Source: Gyromitra esculenta
Taxonomy: Eukaryota; Ascomycota; Pezizomycetes; Pezizales; Discinaceae
Length of the DNA: 64,000 nt
NCBI GenBank assembly: GCA_038503075.1
Contig: JBCAML010000007.1
Coordinates: 1,364,001-1,428,000 of the forward strand
Direction of reading: 5' to 3'
The notes under the pieces are model-generated. The model saw only the letters and a program-made list of their open reading frames with translations. It was not told the DNA's origin and did no database searches. Each line of letters begins with the position of its first letter. The first letter of the stretch is position 1. Below are positions 34,747 to 46,446 of the stretch, piece after piece. The translations under genes were made by a program, and so were the position numbers.

Positions 34747-36438
34747 ATGGGCATCACAGTTCTTCATGAGGGAGGAGAAAACCCACAAGCTGAGTATGTG
34801 ACATGACCCTCAATACTCTTAGCAATTATCTCACACGGTTTAAGACAAAGACTCACTGGAAACACAGTATCATAGCAATTCACGGGCTCAATGGAGGTTC
34901 GGAGAGTACGTGGACGGAAGACAGCAATGGCCGAGAGATCATGTGGCTTCGTGACCTCTTGCCCCACAAACTCCCCAAATGCCGTATCATGACCTACGGC
35001 TACAACGCCAACCCTATGGACGGATCGAGGGGTACAATAAGAACCCATGCTCACTACTTCCTTGAAACCATTGACGGTGAGAGGAGCCAGAAGGATGTGA
35101 GCACATTTTTTTGTCCTAGCGATTTACTAAGCTGATAGTCAGCAACCACTACAGGAGGGTGTAAGACCAATAATCTTCCTCGCGCACAGCCTTGGAGGAC
35201 TGGTAGTAAAACATGTAAGTCATGCAATATAATATACAACTCGCTATCAGATGTTGACGATATTTCAAGGCCCTTATCCATGCGGGCGTTAGCAAAAACT
35301 ACCAGCCCATACATACAGCGACATATGGAATCCTCTTCTTCGGTACTCCTCACCGCGGGTCTTCGAAAGCAAATCTTGCCGTTGTTCTGGGAAGAGTTGC
35401 AGCAGCTGTCTCTGGTAGTGTTCGCTCACCACTCGTTGAGGCGCTTAGAACGGACTCTGAGACTCTCCATAACCTTAACGACTCCTTCGCTCAACTGAGA
35501 TTTCAGATTGTCAGTTTCTTTGAAACTCTACCGACATCACCCTTCAGTAGCCTTGTTCGTATTTATCCGATTCTCATTCAATACATTACTTTTATACGTT
35601 CTTGTAGATTGAGTGAACTGCACTAACTTCTTATAAGGTGGTTGACGAAAATTCGGCCAAAATTGGACTTCACGAGGAGTTCGAAAAGTCTCTGCAACTA
35701 AACCGTTCGCATTGCAACCTGTGCAAGTTTCGAGACGGGAGAGACGCAAACTTTAAAATAGTTTCAAATAATATTAAACAGTTTGTAAGCGATGCTGTCA
35801 AAAAGAATTATAAAGCCGTTGGCAGTGATAACAGTAATGGGAGGACCGAGTTCCTAACTTACCCTTCGAGCACTTGTACGTAATTTTCCAGCACCTATCG
35901 AAGAGTAATTTCAATCAATAATAAAGAATGAATCGCAGTTGATGGACAGGATCCGAGATATGGGTTGCCAACGATTGTTGTCATGCCGCAAAATCCCCCA
36001 AGAATTCAGCAACCAAGACTTGCACCTGTTATCCCAGTTTTTTCACAGCCTTCACAGCCTTCCGTTTGCCTGCCAAAACCTCTATCAAAGCCAAAGCCTA
36101 CGCCAAAACTTCCTAAGAACACAGTACAATTGCCTAAAGTTAAGAGCATCAATCTCCAAGCATTAAAGGCCGAAAAAGTGGACCTGGAACGCCAGTGCCA
36201 TCAGTTGAATCAAAAACTTCGCGAAATAGGGATGAGAAGACAACAGAAAGAGACAAAGAGGGCTAAACTGAAGCCCCAAAACGGAGGCCAAGCCCAACAA
36301 CAGGTTCGAGATAAAATTAATAAGTATGGAAATGAGTTGAGCCGGCTCGAGGACGAAAGGGTCGGGTTGGAAAGTAAGAAGAAAAAAGCGATTAAGAGGC
36401 TTGAGCTCATCGAGAAAGATTTACAGAGAAGCACTTGA
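34747..36438 (+). CDS. SERAC1/SesB-like alpha/beta hydrolase with C-terminal coiled coil
   Basis: Exons 34747-34793, 34868-35096, 35143-35214, 35270-35554, 35638-35875 and 35939-36438 give 1371 nt, 456 residues, all phases closing. The hydrolase part has IIAIHGLNGGSESTWT with MTYGYNA (oxyanion side), the nucleophile elbow FLAHSLGGLVVK (Ser about 108) and ILFFGTPHRGS. The family includes mitochondrial SERAC1 and the SesB-type N-terminal effector domain of fungal NLR proteins. Here no NACHT or NB-ARC domain follows: after SFFETLPTSPFSSL and a conserved VVDENSAKIGL block, the protein becomes proline-rich (VMPQNPPRIQQPR). It ends in about 110 residues of charged coiled coil (EKVDLERQCHQLNQKLREIG...). 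The start at MGITVLHEGG agrees with relatives; an earlier ATG at 34669 is less likely. Substrate unknown. Confidence 0.85.
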
Positions 36439-37354
36439 ATCTATTTTTCCGTTCTGCGTTGAAATTGTAGATATCTAAATTCCTCTTCATCTCTGAACCT
36501 AAAGAGGCGCCTTAGCGACCAAAAGTGGAGGAAGGGCAAAGATGATCAATATTGATGACACTTTAATTGGCTGGCAGAGCAGAACTCAGAGTGACTGTTG
36601 GCTTATATTTTTGTAATCCATGCATCAGATATTGTGATAAACTAAAAACATACTTGATTACCATATGCCCTAACCCGTATGTAATTGAATTCCATTTGCA
36701 GAGTGGTCGATCAATAAACAGATGGGGCAGCTGATTTACAAATGGGACGGCTTTGTACACATGGTGATGGTGGTGGATTTTGAGTACGGGTCAGCTGTCA
36801 GTTTCGATTTGTAAGTGGGCCAGTCAGTATCCCGAGTAGTCCCATTTGCCAATTGGCCAACCTATCTGTAAAGCTTAAACAGGCCGGCCTATTTGTAAAT
36901 GACCAAAGGTGCAGACTATTCCCCGTTTTCGGGGCGCGGCTTAGAACACTCCGGGAGTGTATATCACCCTGGTTGCTAAGGCAGAGGAAAAGAATAACTA
37001 TCCTTAAACACTGGCCTGAAGGTTTCTATTTGCAGCCCGATACTTGTAGTTAACTATTTTACTCCAACGCATCTAAATAACTCCAACAGTCTGAAAGGGC
37101 CTAGTATCATCCCAAACAGAGATCAATATTGCTTTAGTCGCTGATCATGAATCCAACTTCGTTCACTCTTAGTTAGTTATGCCAGTCTTCCCTACCCAAG
37201 CACAGTTGTGCTCATTCCAGAGGACTATAGATGCTGGGGTGATTACAATTCTAAGTTTTACATACAGCGACTAATGATGTGTGTGAAGCTATAGATGATA
37301 GTGAGAGTGAGAAAAATAACTTACTTGCCTTGGCGAGTTGGGGGTTACATACAT

Positions 37355-37494
37355 GTACTCGGGGTAGGCACGAAGAACCCGAAAATACATGCAGAAGTTG
37401 GCCAATTAATTCGATAATGTGGCTAAGGAGAGCAAATCAAAAAAATCTTACCAGCAAAAGACATTTTCGGATTCTTCATGCCTGCCACGAGTAG
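37355..37494. repeat. MITE-like inverted-repeat element, copy B
   Basis: A 140 bp element with 32 nt terminal inverted repeats, 27 of 32 positions matching. The left end reads GTACTCGGGGTAGGCACGAA; the right end in reverse complement reads CTACTCGTGGCAGGCATGAA. Both arms finish CCGAAAAT (37379-37386 and 37463-37470). It aligns over its whole length with element A (5055-5192). Non-coding, consistent with a non-autonomous DNA transposon. Confidence 0.8.
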
Positions 37495-38078
37495 TATACA
37501 CCCTCGGTGCATTCTAGAACTTCGTGCCGAAACCGGGGAGTAGTCCGCACATCTACTTTTTGTGAATAGACTTTAATTATAAACGGACCAGAGTATAGCC
37601 GTGTTTTCACACGCGTTAACGGCTACTAGAGTTGCATTTCGATAGTTCAAATACACCTTTATCACGCACTATATGCCGGATATTGCTGGAAAACTCAGAC
37701 AGTTTTTGCAATAGAATTGGTCGAGGCTTGAATTCTCGCTGGCTTCCGCATTAATTATCCTCCCTCCATAACACCTTGAGTTTCGTGATAGCGGTGGCAT
37801 ATCCCGAAATCGCAGTAGCAATCCGAAGGACACGGGCTTTTAACATTCACTGTAAACAGGCATATGCGCGGAATGCATATGATATGCAGCTGACCTGAAT
37901 ATACAGAGACACCAGTATGTCTTGCTCCTAGAAAATCGATTAGCAGGTGCATAGTAAGTATTTTCCGAGCAGCAAGGAAGTTGAGGATTTTCGTTTTTCC
38001 GCTAATCGTCCACGGCTTTCATGATCGGCTTCCTGCATAAATATCTCATGCTATTCTAACATCCCCGGTTGTCGTGCA

Positions 38079-38216
38079 TACAGCGTACTCGTGATCCAGG
38101 GTAAGAACCTGAAAACATGGGTGGTGAATTTGTATGGCGAAATATCCGCGCACCACTCCATAGCGTGCAAAGCCACACACCCCATGTTTTCAGGTTCATA
38201 CCCTGGATCACGAGTA
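38079..38216. repeat. MITE-like palindromic element D
   Basis: Starts at a TA dinucleotide and CAGCGTACTCGTGATCCAGG. The arms 38085-38121 and 38181-38217 match at all but one of 37 positions, separated by about 60 bp. The GTACTCGTG end motif is shared with the elements at 37355 and 57201. It lies immediately next to element E. Confidence 0.85.
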
Positions 38217-38218
38217 CA

Positions 38219-38374
38219 TACAGCGTACGACAAAAAAGATCGAGAAACGTGAGACTCGGGATTCAGGGCTGCTATTGGCTCCCCAGAGTTTTCGAGGAAG
38301 ATTCTAGCAGTTGGATTGGCCACAGAGCCCTGTCAGTAGGCCCTGGTTTCTCGATCTTTTTGCCGCACGCTGTA
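38219..38374. mobile_element. MITE-like element E with TA target duplication
   Basis: A 152 bp element (38221-38372) beginning CAGCGTACGACAAAAAAGAT and ending, in reverse complement, CAGCGTGCGGCAAAAAGATC. It is flanked on both sides by TA. Inner sequence also pairs (CAGGGCT near 38265 with AGCCCTG near 38325; ATTGGCTCC with GGATTGGCC). The CAG start and TA duplication fit a Tc1/mariner-related non-autonomous element. It abuts element D. Confidence 0.82.
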
Positions 38375-39021
38375 TCAGATCCTCGGGTAACCAGTTCCGC
38401 ACCTGGAGAGATGGGGATATTGATGACAACTATTTCCCCACGCAGGTCATTATCGCTCAACCCCAGCTTCTCCACACCCGATGCCGTTGGTACCGTATCC
38501 CGTACAGGAATACTCTTCCTAATGCCAACTTGATATAGGGTATCTACAGGCACCAACCTAACAAGACGCAACTCACAAACAAATAACATCACCACCTTTC
38601 CGGGCCGATCTCCGATAGCCCCTGAGCTATCTGGCTCAAATAAGGATAGAACTTTAATCAACCGGGTATAATGGCGGATACCCAAGCATTTTTTCCTCGA
38701 GTATTTTCTCAAAGATCTTTCAGTCTCATTATACCCTGGTCATTTATCTTCATATATCCAAAATAGAGAACCTTAGTCTATGGATACCTGAATGAAAGTA
38801 TTTGACTTTTCCCCGAGAGCTAGTCAGTAATATGCAAGGTGGATTTATCTCCTCTACTAATATTATTCCCATTAAATTATGCCGCCGGCGAAACGGAGTA
38901 GAGGGCCCGTGACAAGAGACGGAGAAGTACAAATAGATGAGGTGGGGTTGAGTTTTCTAATTTCTTCATCCATTCGAAGATCCTCTCGCCTTTATCAATT
39001 AAACAGCTCATTCTAAGGATC

Positions 39022-40320
39022 ATGTTTGTCTCAAAAACATCTGTTGCGTTAGTCGCCTTAAGCCTATGCTCGACTTTAGGGTCAGCAGGCTTGATCCCGA
39101 GAGCTTCCTCGAAGCAGGTGTATCCAGGATTCAAGAATCTAAAGTACATCTTCAGTTTGTAAGTTTAAACTCCAAGATGGTGATCTAAGTCGTATTTTAC
39201 GGTATGGATACGGTTTTGGTTCCTTTAGTAACATGGTGATATAGCGGTGATTCTTATACACAAACCGGTTTCAATTTGACAAATGGATCACCAATGCCAA
39301 CCTCAGGGAACCCTCTAGGAAACCCAACCTACCCTGGGTGGACTTCAGCTAAGTAAGCCTCCTGCAAGCAATCCGCAATGCAAGTGGGATTAGTGCTAAA
39401 CATATTCTACTGTACTCAGTGGACCTGCATGGATTGATTATTTGACTGTTGAGTTCAACAAGACCGAGCTGCTAACGTACAACTTGGCCTACGGTAAACC
39501 AGTCCCTCCTCCCCTCCCCCCAAAAAACTCACAGAGCCCCCCGTAAGTCCAATGTAACTAACAACCCCAGGTGGTGCTACAATCAACGCCGACCTCGTCA
39601 AACCATACTTGCCCACTGTTCTCTCCCTCAAAGACCAAGTCGAAAGCCTTTTCCTCCCCATCCTAGCCCCTAAGCCTACCTTTGCGCCATGGAAACCCTC
39701 AAACAGCCTCTTCACAATCTTCATTGGTATCAACGACATCGGCAACAGCTACTGGAATGGAAATCTTGATACTTTCTACGACACCCTTATAAAAGAGTAC
39801 TTCCGCATAGTCGAGGAGCTCTACGCCAGCGGTGCCAGGAACTTTGTATTTTTGAACGTTCCGGCGATCGATAGGTCGCCACTCACCGTTGGCCAGGGCC
39901 AGCAATCGGTTGACTTGGAAGGGCCCGCGATAACGACCTACAACAACAAGCTCGTAGAGAGAGTTAAGACGCTGAAGAGTGATCATAGGGACGTTTGGGC
40001 CCGGGTTTTCGATACCAGGAAGGTCTTCAATAAGATTCTGGATAAGCCAAAGGATTATGGGTTGAAGAATACTACCTCGTATTGTGATAGTTATGCCAAG
40101 TATGAGATCCCCCCACTTTCATGCATCGATTTTTTATATCTCCTATCGAAAAATGCACTATGCTGACTAGAGACTTCTTGAAAATAGTGGTACCCCTGCA
40201 TGGGATACGTTTTATCCCGAGTGCCTTGTTCCTGTAAACCAGTACTTCTGGTTGAACTCGTTGCACCCAACCTACCCTGTACACAGAGTTGTTGCCAAGG
40301 AGTTAGCAAAGACTCTGTAA
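39022..40320 (+). CDS. GDSL-family carbohydrate esterase (CE16-like acetylesterase), secreted
   Basis: Family CE16 enzymes remove acetyl groups from hemicellulose-derived oligosaccharides outside the cell. Exons 39022-39158, 39245-39352, 39420-39493, 39571-40099 and 40188-40320 give 981 nt, 326 residues. An N-terminal signal peptide (SVALVALSLCSTLGSAG) is followed by block I FGDSYTQTGFN with the catalytic Ser at about 49. The N-containing block is FIGINDIGNSYW. The C-terminal catalytic His is in NSLHPTYPVHR (about 309); the residue three before it is Asn, where many GDSL enzymes have Asp. Every splice join restores a conserved block (KYIFSF-GDSYT, WTSAN-GPAWIDY, YG-GATINADL, YAK/N-GTPAWDTFYPEC). 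A clear plant-biomass secretory enzyme. Confidence 0.93.
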
Positions 40321-40765
40321 GCGTGGAATAGAACTATATGTGATATCTCGATGTTTATGTTCGAACTTGGAACGCGTGGATAGCACTACTATAGTTAGCC
40401 CTTTAAAAAAAAAAATTAGTGCCTATAGAGATAATAAATTTGTGCAACTGCGGTTGATATATCAGTTTCACCAAGTTAAAAGCTTAGCTATGAACGACTA
40501 ATCTCTCGTTTCATGAAGCAGAGGGATTTGATCACATAATTTATGACTATTTATCGATATGCATCACCAGTTATCACTCACTCCAAAACGTATAATGTTG
40601 ACGATACTATAAAACCCGATTCTAGGTTTAATCGCTAAGATATATCTAAATCAAATGAGGGAAAGCAATCGTTATCATGAAGCCCTATCCACAGGAGAAA
40701 AAAGAGAAACCCGCAGTACTAAACAATCATTACAAACAAAAACCCAAAACTCAAAACCTTTCAGT
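40321..40765. other. Convergent 3' spacer
   Basis: 445 bp AT-rich DNA between the CE16 gene and the senescence-domain gene; no feature recognised. Confidence 0.6.
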
Positions 40766-42691
40766 TCAATACCGATATCCTCCCTGCATGTTCATAGCAG
40801 GACTTTTCTCTGATCCAGGCTGGGGATGGGGACTAGGAGATCGATAGCCAGCAGGTTCATATGGCCTTGGACTCACAGACCTCATGTTTCCGTAAGCAGT
40901 TGATCCAGTTGGTTGCGGGCTCATCAAGTTCCCAGGAGGTGGGGGAAAATACGTGTTTTCGCCTTGACCGTCCCCGACAGTTCCTTGGACACTGCCGTAC
41001 GACGGTGGTGCTGCATTGGTATTGTCAAGCCCGTGCTCGTTTCCAACAAAACCCGGAGTGTTTACTCCACTCCCAGGGTAAGATGCGGGGTGAGATGGAG
41101 GGCCAGCATAAGGTCCACCCAAGGGGCCGTCACCCCATCCTTGCGGAATTCCATCAATCTTTTGATCACTTCCCGGAACAATCACCTCGCCGCCACCGCG
41201 AACCTTTCCGATGACCATACCCTTGGCAACGCCTCTAACAATGGCCCTTCTAGATACTCCAGAGGCATCAACATAGACGAGCCCTACATTCTTTACGGAA
41301 CCGGTCACACCGTAAGCAACGGATCTTGCTTCTTCACCATACTTATGGCCAACAACAGTCGTTGCAGCATTGGCTCCAGCACCAAGCAGAGACTTAGAAG
41401 CGTAGTCGATTCCATCAGCAATAGTGGAGAAAGCAATGAGAGATTTGTTGAGTAATCCCGGGTTTGCAGGTTTTCCTCGTTCGGGACGGTCCTGATTCTT
41501 TCCCACAATCTTGGCGCCTAAATTTTGCGCATGCTTCGATACTTGTCCGATTGTCTGCGCAGAAAATTTGGCGGCGCTGGTGGAGTATGTGTGGAGCTGA
41601 CGAACACGGCTATGCGTGCTCGGACTGAAAGTCACAGGGTCCGCAGTGGGTTGTGTACGCTTTACATAAGTATCTGCTCCAGATTGAAGAGCGTTTGCAA
41701 TATATGAGCTTGTGGTCACAATTAGGCGGGAAGCTGTAGCTGCCGCGCCGACAATAGTAGAACCAGCATAGGCGGGATGCATGGCATCCTTAAGGTAGTT
41801 GGCGGTACGAATCTATAGAAAATGGTTAGCTCTAAACTGAGGGAATTTTTTATTCCACAGGCATAAGCCTTTCAACTGAAATGTTGAACAGGAAGAGCGA
41901 AGTTCCAACTTACAGTAACACGACCATCTCCCTCCTGCGGTAGCTCAATTTCCACAGGGTCTATTATAGCATCAGTTACTAGCCCAAACAGCCGATGGGA
42001 CATGGAAGGAAAAAAAAAAACCTTTGCTTCCTGGAGTTACACCGATGGTATGAACCTGATATCCACCAACTTCACCGACCTCGTTTCCATTCTCTTCATC
42101 GATCAGTACCAACCTCCCTTCTCCTTTGTTGTCCGAGAAATTGCTTGGATCATAAGGCGCAAAGTTATTGCTGCTGCTCCCAGCCGGAGTAGTATTGCTG
42201 CGAACCAAAGCTCCGCTAGGCTTCTCATGTGGATATCCAGAAGCGTACGCAGCATTAGAGCCAAATCCACCTGCCTTCTCATTTTGTTCCTTCCTGTAAG
42301 TGAGCCACCTATCGATCTCGACCTCGAAGGTGTCTACCACGTTCTGCCATGTCGTGGTAGCTCTCTCTGACGGCGGGATATCGATTCTCGGGTCGTCTTG
42401 CGGTACAAGAGTATTTACTGGTGGGAAAATGACTTTGAGGGCACCTTGTGGGGAGTCGATGGAAAATGTTGAGGGATCGAGTTTCGTTGCTTCTTGGTGA
42501 GCATTGAGCTGGACGTCAACCTCCGGATACTCTGAAACGGAGTAGAACTGAAGACGAAGGAATTCATCGGTTCCTTTGCTGGTGGGAACATCGTCGCGTA
42601 AGAGGATCAGGAGACCGGGTTCATGGGACGATGTGTTCTTGTTTGGCAGGAGAACTCGAATCCCCGGGAAGGTGAAAAGTACGTGATCCAT
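40766..42691 (-). CDS. Spartin-like senescence-domain protein
   Basis: Exons 42691-42022, 41960-41914 and 41812-40766 give 1764 nt, 587 residues. The N-terminal half (MDHVLFTFPGIRVLLPN...) is a beta-rich region with LILLRDDV and LKVIFPP. The C-terminal half has the senescence/spartin domain: long small-residue helices such as SRLIVTTSSYIANALQSGAD, LNKSLIAFSTIADGIDYASK and GAGANAATTVVGHKYGEEAR, then GSVKNVGLVYVDASGVSRRA. A Pro/Gly/Ser-rich tail ends QGGYRY. Family members associate with lipid droplets and membranes; no catalytic residues are known. Intron 1 starts with a run of T directly after GT; exon 2 is only 47 nt. Confidence 0.9.
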
Positions 42692-43769
42692 TTCAGTTCT
42701 CAGGTTTTCAGGACAGAGAAATAGTAGATGATAGAGAGAAGGTTGACGAATCGTAGAGGATGAGATGCGAGGGGGGGATTCAAAAGCGCCAGCAATGAAG
42801 AGAGAGGGATCTTGGGGTTAACCACATAGTATATAAATACTTGGCCGAGAGACGAGCACATGCGCGGATCACCATTGTACGTTACTATACAGGGCCTCCC
42901 CTTTGCATCACGTACCTACTTCAGTTCCGCCAGGGTGGCGGCCAAAACAAGCTTGCGTATACACTCGTAGTTCTGCACAATCTAGGCGCATCTCCCGGCG
43001 GCGATGAGCAGAAAAAAACTAAGATTCCATGGGAATTTGGAAGAAGCAACACATTCACCAACAGCGTGAGCTTCAGCGCAGGTTGGCACAGGCTTTTGCT
43101 ATATTGAGGGGGCAAAAACAGATGGGTAGGGGGCGGTGCAAGCGCCCGCCAAGAGGCTGTGGTGGCTAGATCTTGCCAATCACGACTGGCCTGGCAAGAT
43201 CTCCGTGATGCAACAGGTTCTTCCTGTGAGGAGGGTCCGGTTTCTGACAAGCTGACTCCACAGCGTGGCATCACACGGAACCTGCTGCCAAGTGACCATC
43301 TTCCATCTTAACCTGCTGTTGAGATGATGTGCGTGCCACACCGGTACTGCAACGTGGGAAATGTGAGGCGTTTTGTGTGCCCGAAGAGTGCAGGCCGTTA
43401 GCCTGGCACACACACTTCCAGAGTACCAACTTAACAATTGTGCTTTGCGAAACCAAGTGATGGGCATGTACTATGATCGTTAAGATACTAGATCTTCAAT
43501 GATAAGATGTGGTTTCAGAAACATGATTATTCCTACTGATATCCTACTTTTAGTAGAGTAGAGCCATACAAGCTTATGTTCTTAGTTGTGATACTCCAGC
43601 AGCTAAAACAAGCTCGCAATAACTCAAATCCTAAACGGTAATTCAATAATTCAGTAATTCAGTAATTCATCCAAGCATTTACTTCCTGGAATATATTTCT
43701 AGTCCCCAAAACCCCAAGTTCGCCGAGAATCTACTTCTCAAATCAAAACCCCAAATACCCCTAGCAATC
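42692..43769. other. Intergenic region with a small hairpin and a short tandem repeat
   Basis: No gene recognised. Contains an 11 bp perfect stem (43168-43178 with 43192-43202) and TAATTCAG/TAATTCAA repeated four times at about 43637-43667, near the 3' end of the esterase gene. Confidence 0.55.
43168..43202. repeat. Perfect 11 bp hairpin
   Basis: AGATCTTGCCA and its exact complement TGGCAAGATCT, separated by 13 bases. Fungal transcription does not use such terminators, so this is probably a repeat relic or a chance palindrome. Confidence 0.6.
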
Positions 43770-45623
43770 CTACAGTTTTGCAACCTCAACGTCTTTCTTC
43801 CCAGTCTCTACAACCCCACTTTTTTTCACCCAATCCTCTACTTCCTCCTTCATCTTCACCAATAGTTCCTCGATCTGCAATCCTCCGAGCTGCAGTTCCC
43901 CCCTATCATGGACACTCTCTTCCAAAGAGACCGGGTTAATTATAGACTCCCCGAGTTTCATCTGTTTTTCGGAGCAGCCGAACACAGCGTTTACGAATTC
44001 ACCTATAAGTTCGAAACTTTTACGTGACACAGCCAGGTGCGGGATTACTCCCTGGAAAACGTGCGGCATTGCGGTGAATCGTTTGAACTGGAGCTTTACT
44101 TCAGAGAGAAGAAGACGGTGGGCAAAGTATACTTTTCAAAGAGAAATAAATTATTAGTATCGATGCCACTTGGCGAGAGTTAGGAGAAGGGAGCAAACAC
44201 ACGATTACTGTCGCGAAGACATTCATCGCCGACACTCATCCATACTGGAGGCGAACCTTTCCAGCTTTCCACAGTTATAGGTGAAACCAAGGGATGCGTA
44301 ATTAGCGCATCCGCTGCGTAAAAATGAGACCTTTTTACATCTCCTGGCCATACAGGTGAAAGTTTATAATTTCTCTCCCGTTCGTCACGTGGAGTGGGAA
44401 GATAGTCCCAGATTTTGCATTCTTCCTCGCTGCCCTTGATACCGCCTGCGTGAGAGAACCGTTCGCCAAAACAACGACTAACATCAACCCATGCGCTTAT
44501 ACCCATAATTCCACCAGGAAGCGGAACCCGTTTAGGTTCACCTTGCCAGGGGAGCTTTGGAGAGTGTAATGGAGTAGATGAAGGGATAATCTCATAACCA
44601 TCTTCATCTTCGCTGGATCGATGGAGGTGCAGCAGCAGTTGCAGCAATGCAAACGTCAATCCTCCACCCGCAGAGTCCCCTGCAATAATTATTTTGGAAG
44701 CGGGAATTGGTTTATGGAACGCGCCCGGAGGGGGGTAGAGGAGGTATAAGTAGGAAACAAAAGCATCGAGAAGAGCCGCTGGGAAAGGGTTTTGGGGCGC
44801 CAAACGATAGCGGGGCATAAAAACTCGGCCTACAGTATAAGTCAGTTTTAGCGAAAGCAAAGTGAATCATTTAAGAATGACCTTTAATGGATTTTGCAAC
44901 TTTACGAGCGAGGGGCCGATGCGTAGAAGGATCACAAAGCCTATAAGTGTTAGTATTGCAAGGGAAAAATTTAAGCTGCAAGTGTCATCTACCAATACGC
45001 CCCTAAATCCAGTATCAGAGTTGCTGTCTTAAATGTTCGGACGAAATAGGTCGAGATCCAAGCAACTAAGACATACCTCCATGCAACCATAATACAACAC
45101 CACTATCCTCTCCTCCTTCGACTTCCTCCATCATAGCCTGATACTTCTTTTCCTCGCTCCATTTTTCCCGTTCTTCGTCCCCTTCTCCTCCTTGTAGCTT
45201 GGTCCTAGATCCAATCCATTCTCCAGTTGAATTTTGCACTCCGACCCTTGGAATATGTCGTTCGATATCGGCACTTCCCAGGTCTATAATAGCGCGCCTT
45301 ACGACTCCTTCTAACCTTTTTCCTTCTTCATCAGCCACCGGGATCTCTACATCAACCTTCCATGTGTTTGCTTGAACCTTTTGTTGTCTCGTTGTTGTTG
45401 CCTGGGTCTCCTCGACTGAGATCGTATGTTTGGACTGCGAGAGGTAACTCCGTAGGAACTCAACCGTGAGGGTTGTACGAAGGTCCCAATATTGGGACTG
45501 TGGCGTCAAAGATAGGAAATGGCCAGCGGACTTGGCCAATAGATTCGGGACCTGAGGGGCAAAGAGCTTGAGAAGGCCGAGTCTGCCAGACCTGGTCGTG
45601 GGCTGTTTTTCGGAGGAAGACAT
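43770..45623 (-). CDS. Alpha/beta hydrolase-3 (hormone-sensitive-lipase type) esterase
   Basis: Serine esterase/lipase of the HSL-like group. Exons 45623-45077, 45002-44993, 44940-44882, 44829-44203 and 44131-43770 give 1605 nt, 534 residues. The oxyanion motif HGGAYWLCDPSTHRPL (HGG about 181-183) is assembled from three exons, the middle one only 10 nt. Then come RYRLAPQNPFPAAL, the nucleophile elbow AGDSAGGGLTF (Ser about 258), the GGIMGISAWVDVS block and the catalytic-His region AMPHVFQG. The N-terminal 180 residues are longer than in bacterial relatives and end in an acidic segment. No signal peptide is evident, so an intracellular enzyme is likely. The start ATG is at MSSSEKQPTTR. Substrate unknown. 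Confidence 0.9.
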
Positions 45624-46446
45624 CTTGAAAATGCTTTGAGCTTTCTGTGGAAAGTGGAGACACGTACTGAGATGCAATATTCAAGAAAAGAAACTGGAGG
45701 AGGAGAAGAGAAAAGGTAAACGTGATGTCATGTGAATGGAAATCTAGGTAGTAGCGGGTTTCGGCGCACCACATGATCTGGGGTCCTTATGTATTGGTGA
45801 AAGCCGGGCCGTGAAGCCCTTGTCCTATCGTGCAGTAAAAACCCCATTACTTTCATACAGGAACATTGGTCTAGGATAAAGGGCGTCTCAGGACACAAGA
45901 AGCGCTGCAGATTGGTAGTTTGGCCCACCAAAGGCGTTAAAACTTCCTCGTCGTCATTAACGCCCTCCAAACTTTTGGTGTTTCAAGGCATTCGTCTGCC
46001 TCGGCTCTCCAGGTTTCCCACATGAGATTATCTGTCTATTTCGCAGGGATATGAGATCGATCTAGAGTAAAGGCTCACGGATAGTGAATGAGCCGAAGCG
46101 AAGTGGGGAATGCTCAAATAGAGTCGCTTATCTTTCGCCGTCTCCCTATCGTGTCACCATTGGCATTTATTTACAGATTCATTTGTCACTTACGCCACTC
46201 GTGCGCAGCCCCTCATCCATCCAGACCCTATAGAAATACATATCTTCCAGTACAAAATTGTTGAAATAGCAGAATCCCCAACACCTAAATGATATCCCGC
46301 TAATGCAAAACCAACGGACGCCTTTTATATATATATAAAAAAGAAAACTCAACCTTCATATCAGCAGTACGCATATCAAACCGATTTACGTACTAATGTT
46401 GAATTTCCGTAAAATCCTTCCGAGAATCAACAAAAGTGGCAACTCA
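45624..46446. other. Intergenic region between esterase and PhoD phosphatase
   Basis: About 820 bp. It holds the 5' flank of the esterase and the 3' flank of the phosphatase, with a TA run at about 46328-46338. No other feature. Confidence 0.6.

Larger units (their letters stand above)
36439..39021. other. 2.6 kb intergenic region rich in inverted repeats
   Basis: No gene recognised. Contains palindromic element B (37355-37494) and the paired elements D and E (38079-38374), listed separately. The open frames on both strands through 38117-38712 are produced by these palindromes. Confidence 0.6.

Noticed and set aside
38117..38712. Overlapping open frames on both strands
   Set aside because: They run through the palindromic elements D and E and mirror each other because the DNA is self-complementary.
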